A stretch of DNA of 64,000 bases from Mucilaginibacter phyllosphaerae. Its GTDB lineage: Bacteria; Bacteroidota; Bacteroidia; Sphingobacteriales; Sphingobacteriaceae. The stretch spans positions 806,001 to 870,000 of the forward strand of contig NZ_SNQG01000001.1 in the NCBI RefSeq assembly GCF_004378255.1. The letters run 5' to 3'. A program made the position numbers and the translations under genes. The notes under the pieces are model-generated. The model was given only the letters and a program-made list of their open reading frames with translations. It ran no database searches and had not been told where the DNA came from. Shown here one piece after another: positions 20,301-27,421 of the stretch (within the stretch, counting starts at the first letter, position 1; each line of letters opens with the position of its first letter).

Positions 20301-20479
20301 GCTGTTGCGGTGCCCTTAACTGCTACGGTTACACCGGGGATTGGGGCGCCTTTTAAATCTTTTACCACTCCCCCGATAATGCCTTGTGCCCTAACATTGG
20401 TAAAGCAGCAGAGTGTTAACAACGAGAGAATAGCGCAAAGCAATTTCCCCCTCAGATGGATAAGTCTAAGTTTACTCAT
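17396..20479 (-). CDS. susC: SusC/RagA family TonB-dependent outer-membrane transporter
   Basis: TonB-dependent importer for the PUL's oligosaccharides. The signal peptide is about residues 1-31. A CarboxypepD_reg-like domain follows (GIIGGVVKDLKGAPIPGVTV to SIVLKES), then the plug (LQEVVVIGYGTKKK, RIDVLKDASSTAIYGSRGAN) and the 22-strand barrel that ends in FMLGVNLTL. At 1,027 aa it has normal length. There is no N-terminal STN domain, so signalling to an anti-sigma factor is not expected, which fits control by the LacI-type regulator upstream. The 177-bp upstream region contains a perfect 20-bp palindrome and repeated AATTGGTTT motifs. Confidence 0.96.
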   Translation of the reverse strand: MSKLRLIHLRGKLLCAILSLLTLCCFTNVRAQGIIGGVVKDLKGAPIPGVTVAVKGTATAVSTNYDGKFSITAGPTAVLRFSMVGFDAQEVTVGNQQQISIVLKESNKGLQEVVVIGYGTKKKIDLTGTVNSLQADEIVKARATGTQEAMQGRLPGVDIRRSSGKPGSDFSIEIRGANSITGSTQPLYVIDGIPVAQNGSATNPVNDLNPADIERIDVLKDASSTAIYGSRGANGVVLVTTKRGSKGSVKITYDGYSGIVNPYNLPPVMNGPTFVNYARDYYNELAQATALRNGTPLPTTPVADDKIFSATELTNIAAGKYTNWVDLITKNGVSANHNLSISGGDEKTTYFVGAGYQLYEGTTQGVSTKKYTLKAGLDKNINNTFKVGGSIYSTFADIHPGSAEVFRSTYRLRPTGSAYDAAGNKRFFTYEGETQITNPLFEADNEIRQQQYVHVLPNVYAEANIIRGLKLRSSFSPDLTFQRQGQYNDMFSKQQLGTRPNSASNSSNQWVNYTWDNLLSYTNEFGKHKFDITLGNTFEYHQQDFSSSSVQGLPFRSLWYNVQSVTTVNGIAPIISVSSGYSKQTIASYYGRANYTFNNRYLFTATLRTDQNSIFAPGHQRGWFPSAAASWILSEEDFVKNIRAINLLKLRLSYGKSGNAALSQFLYPYVTQSLLNSVPYDFNGVGASGFTPAFGNKNLTWEKTDEYNLGLDMQLFENRIGLQLDLYSKKSKGSIIYQNVPPPNGYPGTTTNLGSVGNKGIEVGLNTVNVRSSKFSWTTNINFAVNKNKILELYGDGKDDIGNARFIGQKTRVVYRYKIIGVWQNDEADQAKTFNRIPGQYKIQDFSGPAGVPDGKIDSYDRQILGSDIPNWFGGLTNTINFANLDFSFTVYTRQGTFQNSVFLEQVMNGDQGRARFGAFDRSYWTPTNPSNTWANTARETDGDARTAAQFQNTSYTKISNITLGYTIPKSLLNKVKIQGLRVYANAFNPFIFTKFIGWDPENPDGSSFNNQDFRTRTFMLGVNLTL

Positions 20480-20604
20480 AAATTGGTTTTAATTAATTGG
20501 TTTATCTTAAATAGCCGCCGGTATTAATTAATGTCATTGCGACATTTAAATAAGTTGGCGTAATAATTGGTTTATTTACTTTTGTAAATTTTTGTAAAAT
20601 ATCA

Positions 20605-20624
20605 CAGCATTTTATTAAATGCTG
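20605..20624 (-). terminator. Stem-loop downstream of lacI
   Basis: The perfect 8-bp inverted repeat CAGCATTT / AAATGCTG with a TATT loop lies 33 bp after the lacI stop codon and before susC. It may end the regulator transcript, although no strong T tract follows, so it could also be a structured leader element. Confidence 0.4.
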
Positions 20625-20633
20625 GTTATTTAT

Positions 20634-20653
20634 TTACTTAAACGTTTAAGTAA
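20634..20653. promoter_or_regulatory. 20-bp perfect palindrome, candidate LacI operator for susC
   Basis: TTACTTAAACGTTTAAGTAA is a perfect palindrome centred on CG, the classic shape of a LacI-family operator. It lies 4 bp beyond the lacI stop codon and 154 bp upstream of the susC start. A related site (16 of 20 identical) is found upstream of MIOX. Confidence 0.68.
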
Positions 20654-20657
20654 TAAA

Positions 20658-21665
20658 TTAGATGTTAATTATATCTGTTGATCTTCTTTTAATCAGTTCA
20701 GCGTTCAAAATTTTGCTATCGGCTTTGTAGTTGCTATTTTTTAGTACTTTAAAAAGTATGGTGGCAGCTTCTTTGCCCATTTCAAAGGCCTGCTGGGTAA
20801 TGGTGGTTAAGGGCGGGTTAAGCAGGGATGCACTATCCAGATTTGAATAGCTCACGATCTTTACATCACCGGGGATATTAATTTCCAGCTCATTACATAC
20901 ATAATAACACTGTTTGGCTAATTTTTCTATCGATGAAACAATGCCATCGGGCTTAATTTCTGTCATCAGTTCCCTTATCCTGGTGTAACTGTCGTTCTTA
21001 TTGTTATTACAATGTACAATCAGTTCATCCTTAAATGGCAGGCCACAATGCTTTAGGGCACTTAAATATCCTTTAAAGCGCTGATCGCCGGTTTTGAGGG
21101 TTTGAAAAGCCGAAAGAAAAGCAATGTTACGGCAACCGCATTCATATAAATGCCTTGTAGCGTCGAAAGCGCTTTCAAAATCATTATTGGTTACATGCAA
21201 CAGGCTTCCTTCGTAAGTACGGTCAAAAAAAACGGTTGGCAGTTTTTGCTGTATAGCATCCAGATGTGTAAAATCAGATGCATCGAACGAGATGGACATC
21301 AGCAGCCCGTCTACCCGCCTGCTTAAAAGATCATTCAAAAAAAAGGCTTCTCTTTCTGACGAATCATGGCTTAGATAGATCAGCAAATGGTACCCTTTTT
21401 CGCGGGCAACCTCATCTATGCCGTTTACTGCCTGTGCAAAAAAGTTGTTGGCTATCTCTGGCAATATTACCGCAATGGTATTACTTTTATGCCTGCGCAG
21501 GCCACTTGCAAAAGGATTGGGGCTGTAGTTAAGTGATTTTGCCAGATCCTGAACACGCTTTTTTGTAGCAGCGCCAATTTCATGACTATCCCTAAGCGCT
21601 TTAGAAACCGTAGCTGTAGAAACCTTAAGTATTTGTGCAAGTTGCTTAATTGTTATTTCACCCAT
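20658..21665 (-). CDS. LacI family transcriptional regulator of the PUL
   Basis: DNA-binding repressor or activator with an N-terminal LacI helix-turn-helix (ITIKQLAQILKVSTATVSKA, then LRDSHEIG) and hinge (NYSPNPFASGLRR), followed by a periplasmic-binding-protein-like effector domain (NTIAVILPEIANNFFAQAVN). I prefer the ATG at 21665 (335 aa) because MGEITIKQ is the normal family start; an in-frame ATG at 21716 adds 17 residues without homology. It is encoded directly upstream of susC on the same strand and probably responds to a sugar released from the target glycan. A -7 hexamer-like TAGTTTTG lies at 21800-21807, without a clear -33 partner. Confidence 0.92.
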   Translation of the reverse strand: MGEITIKQLAQILKVSTATVSKALRDSHEIGAATKKRVQDLAKSLNYSPNPFASGLRRHKSNTIAVILPEIANNFFAQAVNGIDEVAREKGYHLLIYLSHDSSEREAFFLNDLLSRRVDGLLMSISFDASDFTHLDAIQQKLPTVFFDRTYEGSLLHVTNNDFESAFDATRHLYECGCRNIAFLSAFQTLKTGDQRFKGYLSALKHCGLPFKDELIVHCNNNKNDSYTRIRELMTEIKPDGIVSSIEKLAKQCYYVCNELEINIPGDVKIVSYSNLDSASLLNPPLTTITQQAFEMGKEAATILFKVLKNSNYKADSKILNAELIKRRSTDIINI

Positions 21666-22033
21666 CGCATTAATGTTTGCATAAATAACAGCCCCGGTGT
21701 TGCCATACAGCCACACCCAACCCCAAAGGGCTCAATAACGTTGTATCATTTAAGCAATTTAGGCACTATTATCTTGAAAGCATAATTGGTTTACAATACC
21801 AAAACTATGTAGCAGGCAATGGTTTAAATTATCCTTTTTGATATTTTAAATATACTTTTTGACATATGGTAACCCTAAGCAACATTGATCGGTGTTCGTA
21901 ATAATTTATAAAGCATTTTTACAACTAATTGCTTATAGTAAATCAATTAAAATATATAAAGCGGCTTTATTTATAAAAGCATTTGTGCAGGCCGGTTTAT
22001 CGCTTATTTTTGCGCGGCAATTCCCTTACTTAA
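21666..22033. other. Intergenic region between divergent lacI and CHC2 genes
   Basis: This AT-rich stretch holds the promoter regions of the two divergent genes. It includes an AATTGGTTT motif (21784-21792) that also occurs three times upstream of susC, and a convincing promoter for the CHC2 gene, listed separately. No ORF with coding character was seen. Confidence 0.6.
21983..22012 (+). promoter_or_regulatory. Bacteroidota-type promoter of the CHC2 zinc-finger gene
   Basis: TTG at 21983-21985 is followed after exactly 19 nt by TATTTTTG at 22005-22012. This fits the TTG-N19-TAnnTTTG consensus of the primary sigma factor in Bacteroidota. The ATG of the CHC2 gene is 21 nt downstream, so the leader is very short. 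Confidence 0.75.
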
Positions 22034-22330
22034 ATGTCCGAAGAACTTATCCTACAGATACAGAAAAAAGCAGGCCTTACAGAGGTTGTTTCTAAATATA
22101 TCCTTTTAAACAATAGCCGTAAGGTACTTAAAGGCCGGTGCCCTTTCCATAAAGACGATACAACATCATTAATGATAATGCCCGAAAGCAACATATTTAA
22201 ATGTTTTGGATGCGGTGCCGAAGGCGGGCCTGTAGATTTTGTTGCCAGGATAGAATCGGTAAGCCGCGAAGAAGTGGCCGGCAGAATGGCTAAAGAACTT
22301 GGCTTTACGCTTAATAAATTTGCACAGTAA
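22034..22330 (+). CDS. Stand-alone CHC2 zinc-finger protein (DnaG-type)
   Basis: A 98-residue protein consisting of only the CHC2 zinc ribbon of DNA primase. The zinc ligands are Cys36, His39 (CPFH), Cys57 and Cys60 (CFGC), and the flanks KGRCPFHKDDTTSLMI and FKCFGCGAEGGPVDFV match the DnaG N terminus. Primase TOPRIM and helicase-binding domains are absent, and the stop codon is followed within 3 bp by the convergent RRM gene, so this is not a truncated dnaG. It has its own consensus promoter. Single-stranded DNA recognition is the known job of this fold in primase; what the free domain does is unknown. Confidence 0.85.
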   Translation: MSEELILQIQKKAGLTEVVSKYILLNNSRKVLKGRCPFHKDDTTSLMIMPESNIFKCFGCGAEGGPVDFVARIESVSREEVAGRMAKELGFTLNKFAQ

Positions 22331-22333
22331 CGA

Positions 22334-22675
22334 TTAAGATATGGGCCTGCGCGGGCGTTTTGGCCGGCCGGCTGGTTCGTTTACAGCAGGTTTAGTGTAG
22401 CTTTTTCTGGGTGCCATTACGGGTTTTGCCGGGGCTTCTTCGGTAATATTAAGTGTAAGTTCGCGCCCCAGCAGCATGGTTCCGTTTAATGCCAAAACAG
22501 CGTTTTCGGCACCGGCCCTATCTGTCATCTCTACAAATGCATAGCCCTTGCAGATCCGAGTTTTTTTATCGCGCACAATTTTTATTGTGCTTACGGTACC
22601 GTGCCAGCTCAACATCTGCACCAGTTCAAGTTCGGTAATATCAAGCGGAAATCCGCCTACAAAAATTTTTGTCAT
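22334..22675 (-). CDS. RRM-type RNA-binding protein
   Basis: Small cytoplasmic RNA-binding protein with a single RNA recognition motif. RNP2 is KIFVGGFP at the N terminus and RNP1 is KGYAFVEM at about residues 39-46. A basic, proline-rich tail of about 35 residues (ending GRPKRPRRPIS) follows. I chose the ATG at 22675 (113 aa, MTKIFVGG), which is the usual start for this family; the longer frame begins at 22702. It converges on the CHC2 gene. Such proteins are common in Bacteroidota and are thought to act as RNA chaperones, but a specific target is not known. Confidence 0.88.
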   Translation of the reverse strand: MTKIFVGGFPLDITELELVQMLSWHGTVSTIKIVRDKKTRICKGYAFVEMTDRAGAENAVLALNGTMLLGRELTLNITEEAPAKPVMAPRKSYTKPAVNEPAGRPKRPRRPIS

Positions 22676-22761
22676 AACCATAAATGCAACGCAATTATAC
22701 ACATTCTATTGCTTTTGTAAAAACATGCTCATGTCAACAGGTTTTGTTTTATCCACATGGC

Positions 22762-22792
22762 TTGTAATGCGCACTGCATTTATATACTTTCG
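22762..22792 (+). promoter_or_regulatory. Probable promoter of topB
   Basis: TTG at 22762-22764 and TACTTTCG at 22785-22792 are separated by 20 nt. This is close to the TTG-N19-TAnnTTTG consensus, with one mismatch in the -7 element. The start codon of topB is 12 nt downstream. Confidence 0.45.
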
Positions 22793-22804
22793 CCCCTACT
22801 GTTT

Positions 22805-24607
22805 ATGAAAGTTATTATTGCCGAAAAGCCTTCTGTTGGGCGCGAGATTGCAAAAGTTTTTGGGGCCAGCACCAAAAAGGATGGCTATATAGAAGGAAAG
22901 GGCTACACGTTTACCTGGGCATTCGGGCATTTATTGCAATTGGCTGCACCGCAAGAGTACGGCTATTATGGCTGGAACGTGCAAAACCTGCCCATGCTGC
23001 CGCAAAAGTTTAAACTTGCCATCCGTAAGGTAAAAACAAAGGATGGCATGGTAGATGACCCGGGCGTTCGTAAACAGCTTGAGATTATAAAGGCCTTGTT
23101 TGACGAAGCTACCGAGATCATTGTAGCAACGGATGCCGGGCGGGAAGGCGAGCTGATCTTCAGATACATTTACTACTATCTTAAATGTAAAAAGCCATTC
23201 AAACGCCTCTGGATCTCTTCACAAACAGATGCGGCAATTAAAGATGGTTTCCGGAACCTGAAACCGGGGACGGATTATGATACTTTGTTTAACTCCGCCC
23301 ATTGCCGCTCGCAATCGGATTGGTTGGTGGGCATGAATGCCACGCAGGCTTTAAGTTTATCATCGGGTACACGGTCTGTACTGTCATTAGGAAGGGTACA
23401 AACGCCTACCCTGGCTATGATCTGCACACGTTACTTGGAGAACAAGAACTTTGTACCGCAAACCTATTACCAGGTAAGCATCCAGCCGGATAAGAACGGG
23501 CAGGTGTTTAAGGCGATATCTGAAAAGAATTTTAAAACCCGCGAAGAAGCCCAGGCTGTATTAGACCGCGTGGAAGCAACCGGCCTTATTGAAAGCGTAG
23601 AAGCCAAGCCTCGTAAAGAGCCGCCGCCCTTATTACATGACCTAAGCAGCCTGCAGCAGGAAGCCAATAAACGCAAAGGCTTTACTGCCGACCAAACCCT
23701 CACCCTATTGCAAAACCTGTACGAAAGCAAACTGGTAACCTACCCGCGTACAGGTAGCCGTTATATTGGCGATGATGTATTTGCACAGGTGCCCGGCCTG
23801 ATCGAAAAATTTACCAGCCATGATGATTTTGGGAAACAGGCTACGATACTTACAGGTGCCAAGCTGAATAGGCGAAGTGTGAATGCCAAAAAAGTAACCG
23901 ACCACCATGCCATATTACCAACCGGCGAAAGACCTTACCAGCTATCTGCAGACCATCAGGCAATTTATGATATGATAGCCGGCCGTATGCTGGAAGCCTT
24001 TCACCAGGATTGTATTAAAGAGATAACGAAGATAATCATGTTATCAGGATCGAGGTTTGTGGCCAGCGGTACCGTGATACAAACCGCTGGCTGGCGCGCT
24101 GTTTTTAATGATAAGGACGACGAAAAAAAAGATGAAGAAAATGCCACCCTGCCTAAAGTAGTACAGGGTGAAAACCTGCCGATAACCGATAAGGCTTTAT
24201 TAGAGAAGCAAACTAAACCTAAGCCCCTTTACAACGAGGCTACTTTGCTAAAGGCACTGGAAACTGCCGGTAAAGAGATTGACGATGAGGAATTGCGACA
24301 GGCCATGAAAGATAGTGGACTAGGTACCCCGGCCACCAGGGCAGCTATGATAGAAACATTATTAAAACGTAACTACATAGCCCGCGAAAAAAAGAACCTG
24401 GTACCTACGGAAACGGGGCTATCTGTTTACCATGTGGTTAAAGATCACCGCATTGCGCAGGCCGAACTTACAGGCGCCTGGGAGAAACGACTGGAAGAGA
24501 TCCGCAGCGGTGCATCCGTAAATCAGTTTCAGGAAGAAATTAAAACCTACACTCGCGATATCACCCGCGAGTTACTTACCGCAGGTAAGGGCATGGTAAT
24601 TAAATAA
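22805..24607 (+). CDS. topB: DNA topoisomerase III
   Basis: Type IA topoisomerase that relaxes and decatenates DNA by single-strand passage. The TOPRIM domain opens with MKVIIAEKPSVGREIAKVFG and carries IIVATDAGREGELIFRY. The active-site Tyr is in LVTYPRTGSRYIGDDV. Later segments HHAILPTGERPYQLS and GLGTPATRAAMIETLLKRNY are typical of TopB. I chose the ATG at 22805 (600 aa) because homologues begin MKVIIAEKPS; the open frame extends 48 bases further up. C-terminal zinc fingers found in some TopB and TopA proteins are absent, so this is the short form. No conjugative or mobile genes surround it. Confidence 0.95.
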   Translation: MKVIIAEKPSVGREIAKVFGASTKKDGYIEGKGYTFTWAFGHLLQLAAPQEYGYYGWNVQNLPMLPQKFKLAIRKVKTKDGMVDDPGVRKQLEIIKALFDEATEIIVATDAGREGELIFRYIYYYLKCKKPFKRLWISSQTDAAIKDGFRNLKPGTDYDTLFNSAHCRSQSDWLVGMNATQALSLSSGTRSVLSLGRVQTPTLAMICTRYLENKNFVPQTYYQVSIQPDKNGQVFKAISEKNFKTREEAQAVLDRVEATGLIESVEAKPRKEPPPLLHDLSSLQQEANKRKGFTADQTLTLLQNLYESKLVTYPRTGSRYIGDDVFAQVPGLIEKFTSHDDFGKQATILTGAKLNRRSVNAKKVTDHHAILPTGERPYQLSADHQAIYDMIAGRMLEAFHQDCIKEITKIIMLSGSRFVASGTVIQTAGWRAVFNDKDDEKKDEENATLPKVVQGENLPITDKALLEKQTKPKPLYNEATLLKALETAGKEIDDEELRQAMKDSGLGTPATRAAMIETLLKRNYIAREKKNLVPTETGLSVYHVVKDHRIAQAELTGAWEKRLEEIRSGASVNQFQEEIKTYTRDITRELLTAGKGMVIK

Positions 24608-24764
24608 TGATACTTACTCCTGCTCATTGCCGGTTAAAGTAATCAGATAATAATTATCATATATACAAGGCAAACAGCCTCATATATGGGGCAATTTCAG
24701 CTGCGGTTATATAAATTATGTGAGAAGCCCGTTACAATTGGTATGTTTAACCAACTAATTATTT

Positions 24765-25574
24765 ATGGAACCAGGTAACGCTTATATTATCACCGGTGGT
24801 ATAGAAGGCAAAAAACGGCTGGATATACTGGCTAACGTATTACACAACTATACCAAACCATTGCTGCAACTTAACGGACTCGCAACCGGTAGTTCGTTTT
24901 TAGATGTTGGCTGCGGGGGCGGCAACGTTACTTTAATGGCGGCCGGCTTAGTTGGTAAAACGGGCGCTGTAACCGGGATAGATTTTGATGAAGAAATTAT
25001 AAAGCTTGATGAAGTTGATACATCCGGCAAAGGCTTTAATCATATCAATTATTTTGCTCAAAGTGCCTATAATTTAACTTACAAAAACGAATTTGATGTG
25101 GTTTACTCGCGGTTTCTGCTCTCGCATTTAACCCGGCCCGGTGTAGTTTTAAATAACATGTTGCAAGCTGCTAAAACGGGCGGAAAAATAATTGTAGAAG
25201 ACATTGATTTTAGCGGCCATTTTTGCTTTCCTGCCTCTGCAGCGTTTGAGCAATATGTAAACCTGTTTACCGCAACGGCACAAAAGCGTGGGCATAATGC
25301 CAATATTGGCCCAAGCCTTTTTAATCTGTTTAAAGATGCGGGCATAAAATCAATCAATTTTGATATCATACAACCTGCCTTCAATCAGGGCGATGGTAAG
25401 CGCATGGCTATCATAACCATGGATAAAATAAAACAAGCCGTTATAACCGAAGGCCTGGCAACAACAGAAACGGTAGATAGGATTATAAGTGAACTGGAAA
25501 TTTTCACCAACAATATGCAAAGCGTCATCAGCCTGCCAAGGATCTTCAGGGTGTGGGGTGTAAAGGGGTCATAA
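24765..25574 (+). CDS. Class I SAM-dependent methyltransferase
   Basis: Cytoplasmic methyltransferase of 269 aa with the Rossmann SAM-binding motif I (GSSFLDVGCGGGNVTLMAAG), the acidic loop VTGIDFDEEI and motif post-I to IV (FDVVYSRFLLSHLTRP). The C-terminal half probably forms the acceptor lid, but nothing identifies the acceptor. It stands alone between topB and an OmpA-like lipoprotein gene, with gaps of about 150-200 bp on both sides. The family includes UbiE/MenG-like and natural-product enzymes, and no closer assignment is justified. Confidence 0.85.
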   Translation: MEPGNAYIITGGIEGKKRLDILANVLHNYTKPLLQLNGLATGSSFLDVGCGGGNVTLMAAGLVGKTGAVTGIDFDEEIIKLDEVDTSGKGFNHINYFAQSAYNLTYKNEFDVVYSRFLLSHLTRPGVVLNNMLQAAKTGGKIIVEDIDFSGHFCFPASAAFEQYVNLFTATAQKRGHNANIGPSLFNLFKDAGIKSINFDIIQPAFNQGDGKRMAIITMDKIKQAVITEGLATTETVDRIISELEIFTNNMQSVISLPRIFRVWGVKGS

Positions 25575-25780
25575 TAACCTTAAGCCTGCATTTTAGCAAA
25601 CTATATTTGTTAGGTAGCAACCTGTACTTTCGTTGTACTACAGACATTTTCCTGCCACATTAAGTAAATAAACCATAATGTTTTAAAGCGCAATTATCTC
25701 TTTTGAATGTAGCAGCAATAGCTATATTTACAATATCGGCCAGCCGAAAACGTTTTTTTTATTTACCAAACCCCCACCGC

Positions 25781-26308
25781 ATGAATTTTTTAAAGAAAAT
25801 TTACCTACCGTTAATTATTGTATTTGCTACAGCTGTGCTACCTGCTTGCAAGGCAAAAAAGCCTGTTGTACAGCCACCGCCGCCAGTTGTTGAGAACAAA
25901 CCCACACCAGCCCCGGCAGTTGTTGCACCTGCGCCCGAACCGGCACCTGCGCCGGCACCTGTTGTAGAAAAACCCGACTATAATTTTAGAAACATAAAAT
26001 TCGAGTTTAACTCGGGAATTTTAAAAACAGATGCTTACCCTATTTTAGATAAAGCAGCTGCCGAAATCAAGAAGGACCCATCTGTAAGGTTTGTGCTAAA
26101 CGGCAACTCATCTGCAGAAGGCAGTACCGAGCACAATATGGCCTTATCTATCGAGCGTGCAAACGCTGTAAAAACATATCTGGTAAATACAGGTGTTAAT
26201 GCCGGCTTGTTAGATGTTAAGGGTTACGGCGAAAGCATGCCGGTATCACCTAACACGGATGAAGCAAGCCGCGCCCTAAATCGCCGTGTAGAGATCAAAA
26301 AGCTTTAA
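25781..26308 (+). CDS. OmpA-family lipoprotein
   Basis: Outer-membrane lipoprotein that probably binds peptidoglycan. The start at 25781 gives a lipoprotein signal with the lipobox VLPAC (Cys23). The longer reading frame from 25703 would put 26 unrelated residues ahead of the signal and is rejected. A Pro/Ala-rich linker (residues about 30-65, with PAPAPAPV runs) spans the periplasm. The C-terminal OmpA-like domain includes FEFNSGILKTDAYPILDKAA and the peptidoglycan-contact region SIERANAVKTYLV, ending RALNRRVEIKKL. It is 175 aa long, monocistronic, and followed by a strong terminator. Confidence 0.9.
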   Translation: MNFLKKIYLPLIIVFATAVLPACKAKKPVVQPPPPVVENKPTPAPAVVAPAPEPAPAPAPVVEKPDYNFRNIKFEFNSGILKTDAYPILDKAAAEIKKDPSVRFVLNGNSSAEGSTEHNMALSIERANAVKTYLVNTGVNAGLLDVKGYGESMPVSPNTDEASRALNRRVEIKKL

Positions 26309-26323
26309 TTTATAAATTTTTAA

Positions 26324-26366
26324 AAAAAAGGGACTAAGCATCTAAAGTATGCTTAGTCCCTTTTTT
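26324..26366 (+). terminator. Strong intrinsic terminator after the OmpA-like gene
   Basis: An 18-bp perfect inverted repeat with a 7-nt loop, centred on GGGACTAAGCAT and its complement, ends in a run of six T. The A tract on the other side would also allow use in reverse. Confidence 0.9.
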
Positions 26367-26428
26367 CGTTGCCCCCTAAATATACTTTGCTATCTTTATA
26401 AAGCATTTAACCTTTTATTACACTACTA

Positions 26429-27421
26429 TTGGAACCGGATATTTATAGCAAACTGCATACAGAAGGCTATCTCAGCGATGCATCTTTTGAAAAGATCAGG
26501 CAAAAGCAAAGCAACCATTTATTCTCGGTACACTGGGAACTAAAAACGCTGCTTTCTTTAGGTGTGATGCTGCTATCCGGTGGCTTAGGTATATTAGTAT
26601 ATAAAAATATTGATACCATTGGGCACCAGGTGATATTGGCGTTTATAGCGCTGATATGCATAGGCTGTTTTACTTACTGTTTTAAAAACAAACTACCCTT
26701 TAGCCGGGCTAAAGTAAAAGCCCCAAATACCGGGTTCGATTATATTTTGCTGCTGGGCAGTATCAGTATGGTAACTTTTATAGGTTATCTGCAATACCAA
26801 TATACTGTATTTGGCCTCAACTACGGGCTGGCAACATTCATCCCCATGCTCTTCCTGTTCTATATAGCCTATTACTTTGATCACTTAGGCATCCTGAGCA
26901 TGGCCATTGCCGCACTTGCTTTATGGATGGGTATATCCATCACCCCAAAAACATTGCTTGCATACGGCACATTCAATAGCCGGGATATCATTTTAACTTA
27001 TGTACTTTTTGGGGCGATGCTTTTGGCAGCAGCCTATCTCACCAAACGGTTTGATATTAAAAAACACTTTAAATTCAGCTATCACCATTACGGGGTACAT
27101 GTTACATTCATTGCTTTACTTGCGGGTTATTTTGAGTTTTATAATGAAGCCTTGAGTGTGTTATGGATAGTAATACTTTTGGCTTTGGCCGCTTATATTT
27201 TATGGGATGCCTATCAGGAGAAATCATTCTATTTTATACTTCTTGCCATTTTATACAGCTATTTTGCTTTGGCCTGCCTGTTAACCCGCATGCTATTTGC
27301 CACCATGCGCGAAGATTCTATTTACTTCTTATTTATGTGTTTCATAGGCTCGGCAATTGGTTTAATATTTTTATTAATAAATATCAACAAAAACTTAAAG
27401 CGGGATGATCATCTACAATAA
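26429..27421 (+). CDS. DUF2157 domain membrane protein
   Basis: Polytopic inner-membrane protein of unknown function, 330 aa. The N-terminal cytoplasmic part (DIYSKLHTEGYLSDASFEKI) followed by LLSLGVMLLSGGLGILVYKN is the DUF2157 signature. About eight to nine hydrophobic segments follow. The start is a TTG codon at 26429; no ATG lies in frame before the first membrane segment, and the residues after the TTG belong to the conserved domain. It overlaps the next membrane-protein gene by 17 nt, so the pair is probably translated together and may form one complex. Confidence 0.8.
   Translation: MEPDIYSKLHTEGYLSDASFEKIRQKQSNHLFSVHWELKTLLSLGVMLLSGGLGILVYKNIDTIGHQVILAFIALICIGCFTYCFKNKLPFSRAKVKAPNTGFDYILLLGSISMVTFIGYLQYQYTVFGLNYGLATFIPMLFLFYIAYYFDHLGILSMAIAALALWMGISITPKTLLAYGTFNSRDIILTYVLFGAMLLAAAYLTKRFDIKKHFKFSYHHYGVHVTFIALLAGYFEFYNEALSVLWIVILLALAAYILWDAYQEKSFYFILLAILYSYFALACLLTRMLFATMREDSIYFLFMCFIGSAIGLIFLLININKNLKRDDHLQ

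Noticed and set aside
22034..24607. CHC2, RRM and topB as a mobile element or defence module
   Set aside because: There is no integrase, repeat boundary, transfer gene or compositional break, and the genes differ in orientation and promoters.
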